DNA from: Granulicella sp. 5B5
GTDB taxonomy: Bacteria; Acidobacteriota; Terriglobia; Terriglobales; Acidobacteriaceae
DNA: 64,000 bases
Assembly (NCBI RefSeq): GCF_014083945.1
Contig: NZ_CP046444.1
Span: forward strand, 1,612,001-1,676,000
Reading direction: 5' to 3'
Part shown: piece after piece, positions 8,255-18,600 of the stretch
Layout of the letters: each line of letters starts with the position of its first letter
How positions within the stretch are numbered: position 1 is the first letter of the stretch
Notes under the pieces: model-generated
The model's input: the letters and a program-made list of their open reading frames with translations, nothing else
Databases searched by the model: none
Told to the model about the DNA's origin: nothing
Made by a program: the position numbers and the translations under genes

Positions 8255-10966
8255 CTAAAAGCTAAACGCCGCGCGCAGGGTGATGGTGCGATTGGCCGAA
8301 GGGTTAGTGGCGAAGGGGGCGTTGAGGGTGATGGACTGGCCGAAGTAGGGGGAGTTGAGGACTCCGATGGGCGGGGACGGGTTGTTGTGGTTGAGCAGGT
8401 TGGCGGCCTCGACGGAGAAGGTGAGGCTCCAGGGGCGGGCAGAGGAGGATTTGGCTCCGGGTCTGGCTTCCGGGCGCGGGCCGATAGCGAAGGCGCGGTG
8501 GAGGGCCGTCTGCAGATAGATGAAACCAGGGGAGTTGCCGGCGTTGATGGGGATGATGGGCTCGCCGGGCTGGGGGTTGGCGTCGAGGGTGCCGTAGGGG
8601 GTTGGGTAGAGGACGGAGTTGGCGGTAGGGGCAGTGGCGTAGGCGGGGCGGTCGTTGTAGATGCCGTCGCCGTTGAGGTCGGTGCCGGTAGTGATGTTGA
8701 AGGGTGTGCCGGCGAGAGTGGCTAAGTAGGCGTCGGCGCTGAGCTGCAGGGGGAGTTGCACGGTGGCGCCGCCGAAGAAGCTGGCGAGGGGGCCATTGTA
8801 GCGGCCGAAGTCCTGCTGGAGGTTGTAGGGGTTGGAGAGGAAGCTGGTGGGCCCGAGGGTGTTGGTGCGGTTGAACTGGAGGTTGAAGTCGGTCCAGAAG
8901 TAGAGCCGGGCGCTGGCGCGGTAGCGGGTGGTGATGTCGAGGGTGTGGACGACCTGGTGGCCGTTGGAGGTGAACTGGTAGACGTTCTGCGGGGTGCCGA
9001 GCGGGCGGAGGCCACCGGAGCCGGGGAGCGGCGCGTTGATGTCCTGCGAGAGCCACTGGTGGGAGCCGTCGGTGAAGAGATAGGTTGCGCCGATGCGGAG
9101 GCGGCGGCGGAAGGTGCGGTCGGCGCTGATGCCGGCGATGTAGTAGAGCTCGGAGCGCAGATTGGGGGAGACGGTGTAGGTGGTGGGCGGCTGCGCGGAG
9201 AGCGAGGACGCGGGCGGTACGTTGGGGTACTGGATGCTTGTGGTGACGAGGTACGTCTGCTGCGTGGTGCCGTTCTGGCGGACGGAGGTGAGGAGGTTGG
9301 CGGCGTCGAAGCGGTCGTAGAAGATGCCGGCTCCGCCGCGGAGGTTGAGGAGCGGTTTGCCTTTGTGGTCAGGTGACCAGGCGAAGCCGAGGCGGGGGGC
9401 GATGTCGAGGTGGTCGGGGATGGCGGACTGGGCCTCGACGCGGAGGCCGGGTTCGAGCGAGAGGGTCTTGGCGACATGCCAGTCGTCCTGCATGAAGGCG
9501 GCGGCTGTGCTGGTGACGATGGTGGCGCTGGAGCGGCCGGCGGCCAAGGTGAGTTGGGTGGGTTGGGCGGCCTGATAGGCGGCCAGCGAGGGGAAGATGT
9601 ACTGGCCGTTGTAGAAGGCGGTGGAGAGGTTGGCGTCGCGCTGGAGCCGGTAGCGGGCACCAAACTGGATGAAGTGCCTGCCCTGATCGGCGGAGAAGAG
9701 CTGCTGGAGCTCGAGGGTGTCCTGGTTGTCGTGCAGGGACTGCTGGGCGTTGCCGCCGCCGGTGGTGAGGCCTTCGATCAGGATGGAAGGCGCGCTGGAG
9801 AGTGGGTTCTGGTTGAGGCGGGTGCGCATGTACTGGAGGCGCGACTCCGAGGCGAAGCGCGGGCCGAGCACCTGGCTGTCGAGCAACTGCAGGGTCTGGG
9901 TGGTGGTGCCGCTGTTGTAGGCGGCCTCGGGGAGAACCTGGCCGGTGAGGCCGCCGTTCTGCTGCGAGGCCTGGTCGAAGACGTAGTGCGCGGTGAAGGT
10001 GTTGGAGGCAGAGAACTGGCGGTCAGCGCGGGTGTCCCATTGGAGATGGCGCTGGGGCGCGGCGACGGCTTCCGAAAGGGGTTGCGGGTTTGCGCCGAGG
10101 GTGTAGGCGTTAATGGTGGCGTTGAAGTTCTGGAGGGTGTCGTCGGCGTAGAGGAAGAAAGAGCTCTTGCGGCCGAGGGGGCCGTTGATGTTGCCGAGGA
10201 TGTCGAAGGTGTCGTTGGCGGGCTGGGTGGGAGCGTAGGGGTTGCGGGCGTTGAGCGCGCTGTCGTTGCCGGAGAGCTGGAGCTGGCCGTGGAGCGCGCT
10301 GCCGCCGGGACGGGTGGTGATGTCGATGCGGCCGAAGCCGATCTTGTCGTACGCCGCGGAGTACGGATTGGTATTGATGCTGACCTGACGAATGGTCTGG
10401 CGCGGCGGAACGCGAGTGGCGAGCAGGCCGTTGACGTAGATCTCGGCGGGCCTGCCGTTGGAGCCGGCGAGGGCGAGGAACTCCTTCTGGAAGGTGGCGT
10501 CGTCGCTGGAGAAGGAGCTGAGGTCAGCGCCGGAGAAGACGATAGCACCGGCGTTGCTGGGAGCGGCGGACTCGTCTTCGATGGGGACGGCGACCTCTTC
10601 AGAACGGACGGCGATGGCGAGTGGCAGGCTCAGCCGCAGAGGTGTACTCGCGTCTACCGTGATGGCGGTGGCGGATGCCGAGAAGCCGCGCGCGGTGACG
10701 GTGAGCTGGTATGTCCCAACCGGGAGCGAGAGCGAGAAGTGGCCTTCGGAGTCGGTGGAGGCGGTGCGGTCGAGGCTGTCGCTGTGGATGGTGAGCGTGG
10801 CGTGAGGGATGCGTGCGCCGGAAGGGTCGAGAACCGTGCCCGTAACGAGGCCGGTTGCAACGCCAATGGGAGACTGCGACTGCGCCGAACAGCCGGGTTG
10901 CGAAAGGGCGAAGATACTGGAAAAGGAGAGCAGAACTGCGCAGCGTGCTCGCCTAGAGTGGAACAT
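8255..10966 (-). CDS. TonB-dependent receptor, Oar-like
   Basis: 903 residues. A signal peptide ends near GCSAQSQ. Residues 40-120 are a carboxypeptidase-regulatory-like Ig domain (VTGTVLDPSGARIPHATLTI, then GTYQLTVTARGF). A plug region follows (EIYVNGLLATRVPPRQTIRQV, then GFGRIDITTRPG). The rest alternates Tyr/Phe-rich beta strands of an outer-membrane barrel and ends in aromatic TLRAAFSF, the usual C-terminal Phe. It is presumably energised by TonB to import large ligands such as glycans or metal complexes; the ligand is unknown. It is shorter than the two other receptors in the window and no SusD partner is adjacent. A long open frame on the opposite strand is a codon-bias shadow. Confidence 0.88.
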   Translation of the reverse strand: MFHSRRARCAVLLSFSSIFALSQPGCSAQSQSPIGVATGLVTGTVLDPSGARIPHATLTIHSDSLDRTASTDSEGHFSLSLPVGTYQLTVTARGFSASATAITVDASTPLRLSLPLAIAVRSEEVAVPIEDESAAPSNAGAIVFSGADLSSFSSDDATFQKEFLALAGSNGRPAEIYVNGLLATRVPPRQTIRQVSINTNPYSAAYDKIGFGRIDITTRPGGSALHGQLQLSGNDSALNARNPYAPTQPANDTFDILGNINGPLGRKSSFFLYADDTLQNFNATINAYTLGANPQPLSEAVAAPQRHLQWDTRADRQFSASNTFTAHYVFDQASQQNGGLTGQVLPEAAYNSGTTTQTLQLLDSQVLGPRFASESRLQYMRTRLNQNPLSSAPSILIEGLTTGGGNAQQSLHDNQDTLELQQLFSADQGRHFIQFGARYRLQRDANLSTAFYNGQYIFPSLAAYQAAQPTQLTLAAGRSSATIVTSTAAAFMQDDWHVAKTLSLEPGLRVEAQSAIPDHLDIAPRLGFAWSPDHKGKPLLNLRGGAGIFYDRFDAANLLTSVRQNGTTQQTYLVTTSIQYPNVPPASSLSAQPPTTYTVSPNLRSELYYIAGISADRTFRRRLRIGATYLFTDGSHQWLSQDINAPLPGSGGLRPLGTPQNVYQFTSNGHQVVHTLDITTRYRASARLYFWTDFNLQFNRTNTLGPTSFLSNPYNLQQDFGRYNGPLASFFGGATVQLPLQLSADAYLATLAGTPFNITTGTDLNGDGIYNDRPAYATAPTANSVLYPTPYGTLDANPQPGEPIIPINAGNSPGFIYLQTALHRAFAIGPRPEARPGAKSSSARPWSLTFSVEAANLLNHNNPSPPIGVLNSPYFGQSITLNAPFATNPSANRTITLRAAFSF

Positions 10967-11097
10967 GAAGGCCGCCTGAAGACTGGAACGGTGTTACGAG
11001 TCTGAGATTCGATTAAGTATTGGTTACAGGATGATATCCAAAAGTTGATAGTGATTTGATCGCACTATCGGGTTTTGGATAGATTTTCGTCATCAGG

Positions 11098-12720
11098 TTA
11101 TTGATTGCCTGTCGCTTCATCTGGCGGCGGCAGGGGGAGCTGCCAGAGCTGGAGGCGCTCTGTGGCCGCGTAGCGGTTGGGCGAGAAGTACCAGCCGGTG
11201 GCGGGGGTGTCGTGGGACCAGAGGAGGTGGGCACCGGGAACGGGGGGATGGTCGACGACCTCGTAGCGGGCGCCTTCGGCGTAGATCCAGGCGGTGAGGC
11301 GGTGGTCGTCGGAGTCGTGGATGTAGGGGATGACGCCGGGGCTGGTGATGCCACCGGTGTCGATGATGGGGTGCTGGGTGAGGAAGGCGGGTTCGCCGAT
11401 GGCGTAGAGGGCGACGGGCGCTTGCGGCGGCAGAGCCTGGATGTAGCTGGAGAGTGCAGCGTAGGTGGCGTCGCCGAGGACCTTGTTGTGGACCAGGGGG
11501 CGGGTAGCGAGCAGGCTGAGGGTCGCTGAGTAGAGGACTGTGAGGGCGAGGAGGACTCGGTAGATGTGGGGCCAGCGGATGGCGGCCAGTGCGAGGACGG
11601 CGATGGTGAGCACCGGGGCGGTGACGAAGATGTAGCGCGTCTGCACGAGGGTGTGGTTGGCGAGGTAGAAGACGGTGTTGAGAGCTGTCCAGACGAAGAG
11701 GAGCCAGCCGCCGGCGTGGAGCGCGGCGAAGGGCGAGCGGTGCGGCGGGTCTGTGGGGCGGTGGCGCGTGTAGTAGACCACGATCCAGACTGCGAGCAGC
11801 AGGCAGGCGAGCAACGTAACCGGATAGCCGTATCCGTAGAGGTGGATGAGGCGCCGGAGTACGGAGTCCGCAGGGCCGACACGCTTGGCGGCGTTGGTGT
11901 TGGGCAGGATGCTGCCGAAGGTGTGGTGCGCGTACAGCGCCCAGGAGACTGCCGGAGCGGCGGCGAGGACGAAGCCCGCAAGCAGGACATCGACCCGCGT
12001 GGTGAGTGAGGCGTGGTGCATGTTGCGGATGCGCTGGAGAAGCACGCAGCCGACGAGGACGGTGAAGAAGGCCATCTCCGGGCGCAACAGTGGGGCGAGG
12101 CCGGAGAGCAGCGCGGCGAGCAGGACTCGCTGCCAGCTGAGGTGGCGCGGCGCGAGGAGCAGGCAAGTCCAGCAGGCGAGGCCGGCGGCGGCGAGGGCTT
12201 CCATGCCGGAGAAGGCCCAGTAGCCGAAGTAAGGGTTGAGGACGAAGACGAGGAGCATGGTCGCGGCGAAGACGTTAGCCGCAGCGGGATGCCACTGGAT
12301 GGCGAAGTGCTGGCGGCGGACGAGCGAGCGGGCGTAGAAGAAGACTCCGGTGAGCGCGAAGGCTGCTGCGATGACGGTGAGGAACTTGCCGGCGACGAGC
12401 CAGCTGGCGGCGTCGGAACCGGATGCTGGAGAAGCGGGCACGATAAAGTGTGCGGCGACAAGGAGCCAGACCCAGAGCGGGGAGGTATCTCCGTAGACGA
12501 GGTGGTGGTTGAAGGTGAAGCCGTGGCCGGTGGCGAGGGAGCGGGCGAACTCGAGGTGGATGTAGGCGTCGTCCTCCCAGTAGCCGCGGGCGGCCAGGAA
12601 CCAGAGGACAACGATGACGAGGCTGGCCGCGAGGAAGATCCAGGCGAGCAGCGGCGTTGCGGGCTTGGTCGTCGAGCTGGGCGGTTGCGGGCTGGCGCTC
12701 ATGCGGGTCTCGCCTTCCAT
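11098..12720 (-). CDS. Polytopic GT-C-type glycosyltransferase (putative)
   Basis: 540 residues with about ten hydrophobic helices. After the first helix (LLAWIFLAASLVIVVLWFL) comes YWEDDAYIHLEFARSLATGHG, an acidic loop motif of the kind used by lipid-phosphate-dependent GT-C glycosyltransferases for metal and donor binding. A periplasmic C-terminal part contains YIQALPPQAPVALYAIGEPAFL. It probably transfers a sugar from a polyprenyl-phosphate donor at the outer face of the inner membrane; donor and acceptor are unknown. A second GT-C protein is encoded further upstream on the same strand. The start at 12720 may be replaced by the ATG at 12702. Confidence 0.7.
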   Translation of the reverse strand: MEGETRMSASPQPPSSTTKPATPLLAWIFLAASLVIVVLWFLAARGYWEDDAYIHLEFARSLATGHGFTFNHHLVYGDTSPLWVWLLVAAHFIVPASPASGSDAASWLVAGKFLTVIAAAFALTGVFFYARSLVRRQHFAIQWHPAAANVFAATMLLVFVLNPYFGYWAFSGMEALAAAGLACWTCLLLAPRHLSWQRVLLAALLSGLAPLLRPEMAFFTVLVGCVLLQRIRNMHHASLTTRVDVLLAGFVLAAAPAVSWALYAHHTFGSILPNTNAAKRVGPADSVLRRLIHLYGYGYPVTLLACLLLAVWIVVYYTRHRPTDPPHRSPFAALHAGGWLLFVWTALNTVFYLANHTLVQTRYIFVTAPVLTIAVLALAAIRWPHIYRVLLALTVLYSATLSLLATRPLVHNKVLGDATYAALSSYIQALPPQAPVALYAIGEPAFLTQHPIIDTGGITSPGVIPYIHDSDDHRLTAWIYAEGARYEVVDHPPVPGAHLLWSHDTPATGWYFSPNRYAATERLQLWQLPLPPPDEATGNQ

Positions 12721-12764
12721 GATGCGCTTAGAGGCGGAAATCTGCGAATGGAGGGATCCCCCTT

Positions 12765-13077
12765 CCCCTCCCTATGTAGCGGAGCTATCCAGCGGAATCA
12801 GCGACTTACGAGGTGATCCCGGGGGTAAGTGACTGATTTTGTATATAGTTACGGGTATGATATGGCTAACAAAGGGGTTATCTCGCCTGGGATAAAAACA
12901 CACAGATTTGAGCTGTGAGCTGTCAGCTCTGAGCTGTGAGATTTCTTCCTACTCCCAGTATAGGTTGCCGAAACTATGAATGTGCTTTTTCGTTTTGTGG
13001 CGTTAGCGGTTTAGTTTGTTAGGGTTGCGATCGAAACACCGGAATTGGGGGTTGACAGATTTCTGTTCAGAGAAGAG
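12765..13077. repeat. Long dispersed repeat, copy A
   Basis: About 313 bp that recur in the same orientation at 43752-44063. Shared blocks include ccctccctatgtagcgga at the left end, tacgggtatgatatggct, aaggggttatctcgcctggg, a gagctgt-type micro-repeat (12909-12938), gatttcttcctac and gggggttgaca near the right end. Overall identity is roughly 80 % by eye. No open frame is conserved between copies, so it is either an untranslated mobile remnant or a structured RNA/DNA element. Confidence 0.85.
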
Positions 13078-13112
13078 AGGGAGTTGGGAGCTACGACCGC
13101 GCAGACACACAT

Positions 13113-13361
13113 GACCTTCTTCGTGGCGCCGGTGTGCACCATCTATGTGCGGAGTACCAGGGTAAAGCTGCGGGCATGGATGCTGAAGGGCGTGTGCTGT
13201 TGCTGCGGCTGGATGCGGAGGCTGACAAGACCTACTACATCCGCTACCACGGGGTGTTTCTGAAGGACTCGCACAGCATTGCGTTCTTTGAGTATGTGGA
13301 TGAGGACGAGGGTGAGTACCTGGTGGGGAGGACTCGGCTGGCGGTTTCGAAGCCGGAGTGA
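13113..13361 (+). pseudogene. C-terminal remnant of a secreted/lipoprotein gene (DUF2846-like)
   Basis: From about 13125 one frame reads like a protein end: GVHHLCAEYQG, RVLLLRLDAEADKTYYIRYHG and SIAFFEYVDEDEGEYLVGRTRL. This pattern (HHLCA..., then AxKTYYIR) matches the C-terminal part of small acidobacterial DUF2846-type secreted proteins. No start codon with a ribosome site, no signal peptide and no N-terminal half are present in that frame; sense-looking residues just upstream (THMTFFVAP) lie in another frame. It abuts copy A of the long repeat, so an insertion or deletion may have removed the 5' half. Confidence 0.5.
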
Positions 13362-13411
13362 CGGCCGACAACGAACGCGGTGCGGCGATCGTACGCCGCC
13401 AGGAGAGATCG

Positions 13412-13490
13412 CGCGCTGCGCGCGAGAAGCAGGTTCCTCGCGTTGCTCGGAATGACAGCAAGAACGGCAAAGGCAACAGCAAGAACAAGT
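13412..13490. repeat. Short repeat unit, degenerate copy
   Basis: A gcgcgagaagcaggttcctc...cggaatgacagcaagaa stretch related to the cagattcccttcgggaatga family at 4.5, 6.8, 26.1 and 41.3 kb, followed by an agcaagaac/ggcaaaggcaac A-rich tail like those flanking the other copies. Confidence 0.6.
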
Positions 13491-13503
13491 GCGAGCGCAG
13501 GGC

Positions 13504-15261
13504 CTAGTGCTGGAGCTGGGGGACGCTGGGCTGCTGGCCTTCTTTGGTGATGAGGGGCTTGGGGGTGCGGCGGCGCTCGCGGTGCACCTCGGGAGTGGGG
13601 ACCTTGGGGTCGAGGCGGTAGACGATGAGCAGGTTGCGCTCGGGGTCGTCCATGGCGGGGTAGGCCGCGACGCGGTGCATGGTGTAGAGCGGGGTGATGG
13701 CGTCGGCCTTGTCGTCTTCGACGTCGTTCCAGGCGATGTACCAGCCGGGACGGTATTTTTTGACGCGGACATCGAGGTCATCGGTGCCGAAGTCGTCGCA
13801 GATGGAGGGCAGGCCGGTCATGAGGGTGAGATCGGAGCCGGAGATGGAGAGGATGAGGTGGGGGTGTGTCTTGTCGGCGAGGACGAGGCGCTTGATGGAT
13901 TGCGCGGCGGCCTCAAAGCCGTAGGTGGGGCGACGGAGGAACTCGATCTGGCGGACGGCGTCGGGGATGGCGATGGCGAGGACGACGGCGGCAGCGATGA
14001 GGCCGGAGAGGACTCGCGCGGAGATGGAGTAGGTTTCGGCGTGCGGTGGGCGGCGGAAGGCGTCGATGGCGATGGCGACGAAGGCCGTGATGGGGACGGC
14101 GACGACGATGTAGTACCGCGGCTGCAGGTTGTTGTGGTACGCGAGGAAGACGAAGTAGCCGCCGATCCACAGCCAGAGGGCGGGGACGAGCGGGTTGGAG
14201 AGCAGGCGCGGACGCCAGAAGAGCGTGAGCAGGACGGTGGCGAAGAAGGAGATGTAGAGGACGGCGCCCATCCAGAGGCCGTCGGAGAGGGTGTTGAGGA
14301 CGACGTCGGCGAGGGGGTCGAGTTCGAAGCCGGTGTAGGCGTTGGCGGAGAAGAGGTACTGGTAGTCAGCGAGGTAGTGCGGGCGGACGATGAAGCCGTA
14401 GTAGGCAGCCCAGAGCGCGAGGCCGACGGCGAGAGGCGGCAGACCTAGCTTGAGCGCGGGCAGAAGACGGTAGCCGGCACGCGCCCAGACCAGGTAGAAG
14501 ATCGCCGGAAACAGGCAGATGGCGGTGGTCTTGGTGAGGATGGCGGCGGGGATGATGAGGGCGAGCGCGAGGGTGGGGAGAAAGAGCTTTGCCTGGGACA
14601 GAAAAGACAAATACAGGGGTCTTTCCGCTGCGGCGCGTTGCGCCTCCGGTCGAGATGACGAACTTTTTGCAAAAGGCCAGTGAAGAGGGTGGAGGTGGGA
14701 GGCGGCGAGGAGGCCGAGGGCGGTGAGGGCGATGAGCAGAGGCTCGAGGATCGCCATGCGCTCGAAGACGAAGAGGAAGGGGCTGGTGCAGAGAAGGAGC
14801 ACACAGATGGGAGCGGCGAGAGATTGGCCGGAACGCCGGCTGCTGGGGTGGGTGTGGCGCGTGATGAGGCGATAGAAGGCGATGAGGGTGACGGCGAAGA
14901 CGGCGAGCGTGAGAGCCCGGGCGGCGGCGAGGGAGACTCCGGTGAATTTGAAGAGGATGAGCTCGAGGAAGGGCCAGACGGGGAGGGCGGCGGCGGGGTT
15001 GAAGTCGCCGGAAAAGTTCCAGGTGCCGAAGAGGGTGTGACGGATGGCGGCGTCGCCGTACCAGCCTTCGTCGGTGTATTTGGACCAGTCCTCCCAGGGG
15101 GAGTTGTTGGGGAAGTCGGCGGTGAGGTGGAGGAAGTGAAGCGCGAAGAAGATGGCCGCGGCAGCGAGCAGCAGCCAGCCGAGCCAGCGGGTGAGCTCTG
15201 CGGAGATAGATACGGGTTCGCGAGTGGCAGGGACTGTGACCTGCTTTGAGTCTAGAGGCAT
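13504..15261 (-). CDS. Membrane-bound PMT/ArnT-like glycosyltransferase (GT39/GT83 type)
   Basis: 585 residues from the ATG at 15261; a longer version uses TTG at 15303. About eleven transmembrane helices. The first periplasmic loop has PWEDWSKYTDEGWYGDAAIRH, the acidic motif typical of dolichyl/polyprenyl-phosphate-sugar transferases. FERMAILEPLLIALTALG and KTTAICLFPAIFYLVWARAGY are further family-like helices. A C-terminal soluble part has DDFGTDDLDVRVKKY. Residues of about 201-218 (SSSSRPEAQRAAAERPL) are encoded by a dispersed repeat that has entered the gene in frame, lengthening a loop between two helices. Likely modifies lipid-linked glycans or proteins; substrate unknown. Confidence 0.75.
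   Translation of the reverse strand: MPLDSKQVTVPATREPVSISAELTRWLGWLLLAAAAIFFALHFLHLTADFPNNSPWEDWSKYTDEGWYGDAAIRHTLFGTWNFSGDFNPAAALPVWPFLELILFKFTGVSLAAARALTLAVFAVTLIAFYRLITRHTHPSSRRSGQSLAAPICVLLLCTSPFLFVFERMAILEPLLIALTALGLLAASHLHPLHWPFAKSSSSRPEAQRAAAERPLYLSFLSQAKLFLPTLALALIIPAAILTKTTAICLFPAIFYLVWARAGYRLLPALKLGLPPLAVGLALWAAYYGFIVRPHYLADYQYLFSANAYTGFELDPLADVVLNTLSDGLWMGAVLYISFFATVLLTLFWRPRLLSNPLVPALWLWIGGYFVFLAYHNNLQPRYYIVVAVPITAFVAIAIDAFRRPPHAETYSISARVLSGLIAAAVVLAIAIPDAVRQIEFLRRPTYGFEAAAQSIKRLVLADKTHPHLILSISGSDLTLMTGLPSICDDFGTDDLDVRVKKYRPGWYIAWNDVEDDKADAITPLYTMHRVAAYPAMDDPERNLLIVYRLDPKVPTPEVHRERRRTPKPLITKEGQQPSVPQLQH
14605..14660. repeat. Dispersed repeat inside a glycosyltransferase gene
   Basis: acaggggtctttccgctg...cgcctccggtcgagatgacg is the same unit as at about 4589-4638. 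It sits within the coding sequence and keeps the frame open, giving an Arg/Ser/Ala-rich loop between hydrophobic helices. Confidence 0.75.
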
Positions 15262-15303
15262 GTACGACAGTTTGATGCGGGTTGAGGCGTGTGCTATCGG
15301 CAA

Positions 15304-15604
15304 GGAATGGCACAGTCGAAAAGATTTTATTGCGGTGTACAGATTATAGAAGCTAACGCGGCGCGGCGGGGAGACTCAGTGGCGGAGCGCGACGGGAAAG
15401 GTAGAACTGGCGCCAAAGCGGAGCAGCAGGCGCTCAAGGAGGTACCAGGAGAGGGGGCCTAGAGAACGGTGGCGGCCAATCCGGGAAGGCAGAGGTATCG
15501 AAAGCGGATGAAGCGGTTGAACTGGACGAGACGCATGACGTGGACGAGGTACATGGTGTGACGGATGCGTCCTATGAAGCGGGTGGGTAGAGATTATCAC
15601 CCTG
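15304..15604. other. Intergenic stretch without a recognisable gene
   Basis: I see no coding sequence with protein-like composition and a usable start in either direction. It separates the glycosyltransferase start from the terminator of the efflux operon. A G/C-rich, low-complexity part occupies 15360-15560. Confidence 0.5.
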
Positions 15605-15645
15605 GAAGAGAAAGCCGGTGTCTGAACGACACCGGCTTTCTCTTC
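15605..15645 (-). terminator. Terminator of the RND efflux operon
   Basis: An 18-bp perfect inverted repeat (15605-15622 with 15628-15645) around a 5-nt loop, starting 11 bp past the stop codon of the RND pump gene. On the minus strand the descending arm ends in tttctcttc. Its length and position make it a very efficient transcript end. Confidence 0.88.
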
Positions 15646-15655
15646 CATCCAAGTA

Positions 15656-18600
15656 TTATGCGTGTTGTTCGTTGCCTACCTTCCGATTCTGATAGACGAG
15701 GAAAAAGCCAGCGGGAACCAGGAAGACGGTCAAGATAACGGATACCGTCAATCCCCCGATTAGCGCCTGAGCCAAGGGGGCATAAGCCTCGCTGCCTTCC
15801 CCAAGTTTGAGCGCCATCGGCAACAAGCCGATAAGTGTGGCGAGCGACGTCATTAGAATTGGGCGGAGTCGTACACGGCAGGAAGTTGTGATCGATTCAC
15901 GCACACCCATGCCTTCCTTCATCAGATGGTGTGCGAACTCGACGATCAGAATGCTGTTCGACAGGGCGATTCCGGCCAGCATGACTACACCCATAAGTGA
16001 CATGACGTTGAGTGTTGTGCCCCAGAGAAGCAATGCCACGATCACACCTGTAATTCCTGGAGGCAAAGCCAAGAGGATGATGAACGGATCCATAAAAGAG
16101 CGGAATTGCGCCACCAGTATGAGAAACAAAAGCAAGACAGACAGCGTCAAGCCGATAGCAAAACTCTTGAACGATTCGTTCATCGAGTTGACGCTGCCGG
16201 TCAACTTCACGTCGATGCCTTGGGGAGGATGAGTCGATGCGACGATCTTATTGATCTGATCTGCAATGCGATTCAGGCTTTCTTTCTGGGGGCGCACATA
16301 AATGTCTACGAAGCGACGAATCTGCGTGTGGTCCAACTCCGTGGGCGCTTTAAACTGCTGGATATCGGCAACCATGTCCAAACGAGTTGGGGATTTGATA
16401 TTGGTTCCGTGTAGCGGGATTGCCTTCAAATCCTCAAGCGACTTGATTTGTCCTTCCTTATATTGAACGGTGAGGAAGTAATTATTGCCAGTCTTGGGGT
16501 CGATCCAGATACTCGGCGCGATCATCTGATTCGAGGTCACTGCGGTGATGATGTTGGAGACGATTTCCTTCTCTGTCAGACCCAGTTCATCGGCGCGGGT
16601 GCGATCGACAGAGATGCGCAACGATGGATAGTCGATGTCTTGTGGGATATATACATCGGCTACACCGTTAATCTGGCGAACCTTCCCCGCGATGCTCTGC
16701 GCGGTATTGTAATCCGCGGTTATGTCGTTGCCTGCAACCCGGATGTCGATGGGTGCCGGTGCGCCCATATTGAGAACACCGTCCACGAGACTACCGCTGG
16801 AGAAGAACGTTTGTAGTTCCGGCATCTGGGTTGCCAGCGCCTTCTTGACTTCATCAATGTAGGTGTAGCTGCTGACCTTATGGTCTTCGGAAAGCGCGAC
16901 CTGAGTAAAACCGGTGTGCATGGCCGAATTGGGGGTGAAGAGAGCTGAAAAGCCGGGGTCGACGCCAATGTTGGTTACCGTCAGCGCCATATCGTGCTTC
17001 GAGACGATGTGCCGTACGATGCTCTCGATCTTTGCTGCTTCTGCTTCCGTGTCCGTCAACTTCGTACCCGAAGGAGCCTTGAAGTTGATAACGAACTGTC
17101 CGGCGTCCGTGCGGGGGAAGAACGATAGTCCGAGAAGCGGAAAGAGGAAGAGGCTGAGTACGAAAACTATGCCAGACACGCCGAGGACCAATTTCGGAGC
17201 CTTGAGCACCTTTTGCACCAACGTATCGTAGCGGTGCAGCATCTTGTCGAAACCGCGCGCGAAGGCCGCATTGAATCGCGCGCCGAAGCCAAGCTTTTTC
17301 GACGAAGGAGCAGCAGCGTCAATTGTGTATTCGCCTTCGGCAGACTCATGTACCACGTCGCCGTGCGGGCTCTTGATAAAACGAGCGCAGAAAAGTGGCA
17401 CAACCGTGAGGGCGACAAAATATGAAGCGAACAGCGAGATGACAACCGCGAGTGCCAAAGCCGAGAACAGGAAGCGGCTGACACCGTAGAGCATCGTGAC
17501 CGGGAAAAATACCACGACCGTCGTGAGTGTTCCAGCGAGAACAGGGAGAGCGACTTCTTGGCCACCTTTTTCCGCTGCAACGGAGGGAGGCTCACCCCCT
17601 TCCAAATGGCGGAAAATGTTTTCGAGTACAACGACAGAGTTGTCGATCAGTCGAGAAAGAGCTAGCGCCAGACCACCAAGCACCATGCTGTTGATTGAGC
17701 TTCCGGCGAGCTTCAAGACGAAGAATGTTGCCAGGAGCGAAAGGGGGATGGAAAAGAAGACTGCAATCGTTGCTCGCATGCTGCCGAGGAAGATCAGGAT
17801 CATGAGGCAGGTAAGAAAGAGGCCGACGCCACCTTCATGGAGCAAGGTTTCGATAGCTGTTTTCACAAACCTCGATTGGTCGAACACAACCTCGGTCTTG
17901 AGAGACGCAGGTACGTCGTAAAGCTTCTTCAGAGTGGCCCGTACACCGTTCACGATGGAGATCGTGTTCGCGTCCGCGCCCGCTTTGAAGATCGGCAGAT
18001 AGACGGCACGTTGTCCATTCACTCGAACTACATTGAATTGACGACTGAACGAGTCCAGCGGAACGGCGACATCGCCGACGCGCACAGGCGATTGACCGAC
18101 CATCTTGAGCGGCACCTGGGCGATGTCCTTCGCGCCGCCAAGCATTGAATTTGTATAAAGGTCATAGTCGTTTCTGCCGATCTCGACATCGCCCGCAGGA
18201 AGGATGACATTGGCGTCATTCACCGCGCGAACCACGTCCATCGGACTCAACTGATTCGCCTCCAGCTTATAGGGATCGGCATATAGCATGATCTGACGCC
18301 AGCGACCGCCGAAGGGTTGGGGCACAGAGGCACCGTCTACACTGGCGAGCTGGTTACGAACGAAGTTCTGTCCGAGGTCCTTCAGCTTACTTTCATCCAG
18401 ACCAGAACCGGACAGAGTAACGAGACTCACTGGAATGCTCGCCGCATCCTGCTTGAGGATGATCGGGGGGTAAGTCCCCGGAGGCATATCGCGCAAATCG
18501 CTCATCGCCAGGGATGAGATGGTCGCCGCATCGGCATCCGCATCAGTACCCGTGCGGAAATACACCCTGATAAGGCTGACACCCGGCAAAGAACGCGATT

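Noticed and set aside
9410-11005. Long open frame (531 codons) on the plus strand
   Set aside because: Lies exactly opposite the TonB-dependent receptor, is Gly/Val/Glu-rich without domain motifs, and is explained by the receptor's GC-rich codon usage.
12765-13077. Insertion sequence
   Set aside because: No transposase frame, no terminal inverted repeats and no clear target duplication are visible in either copy.
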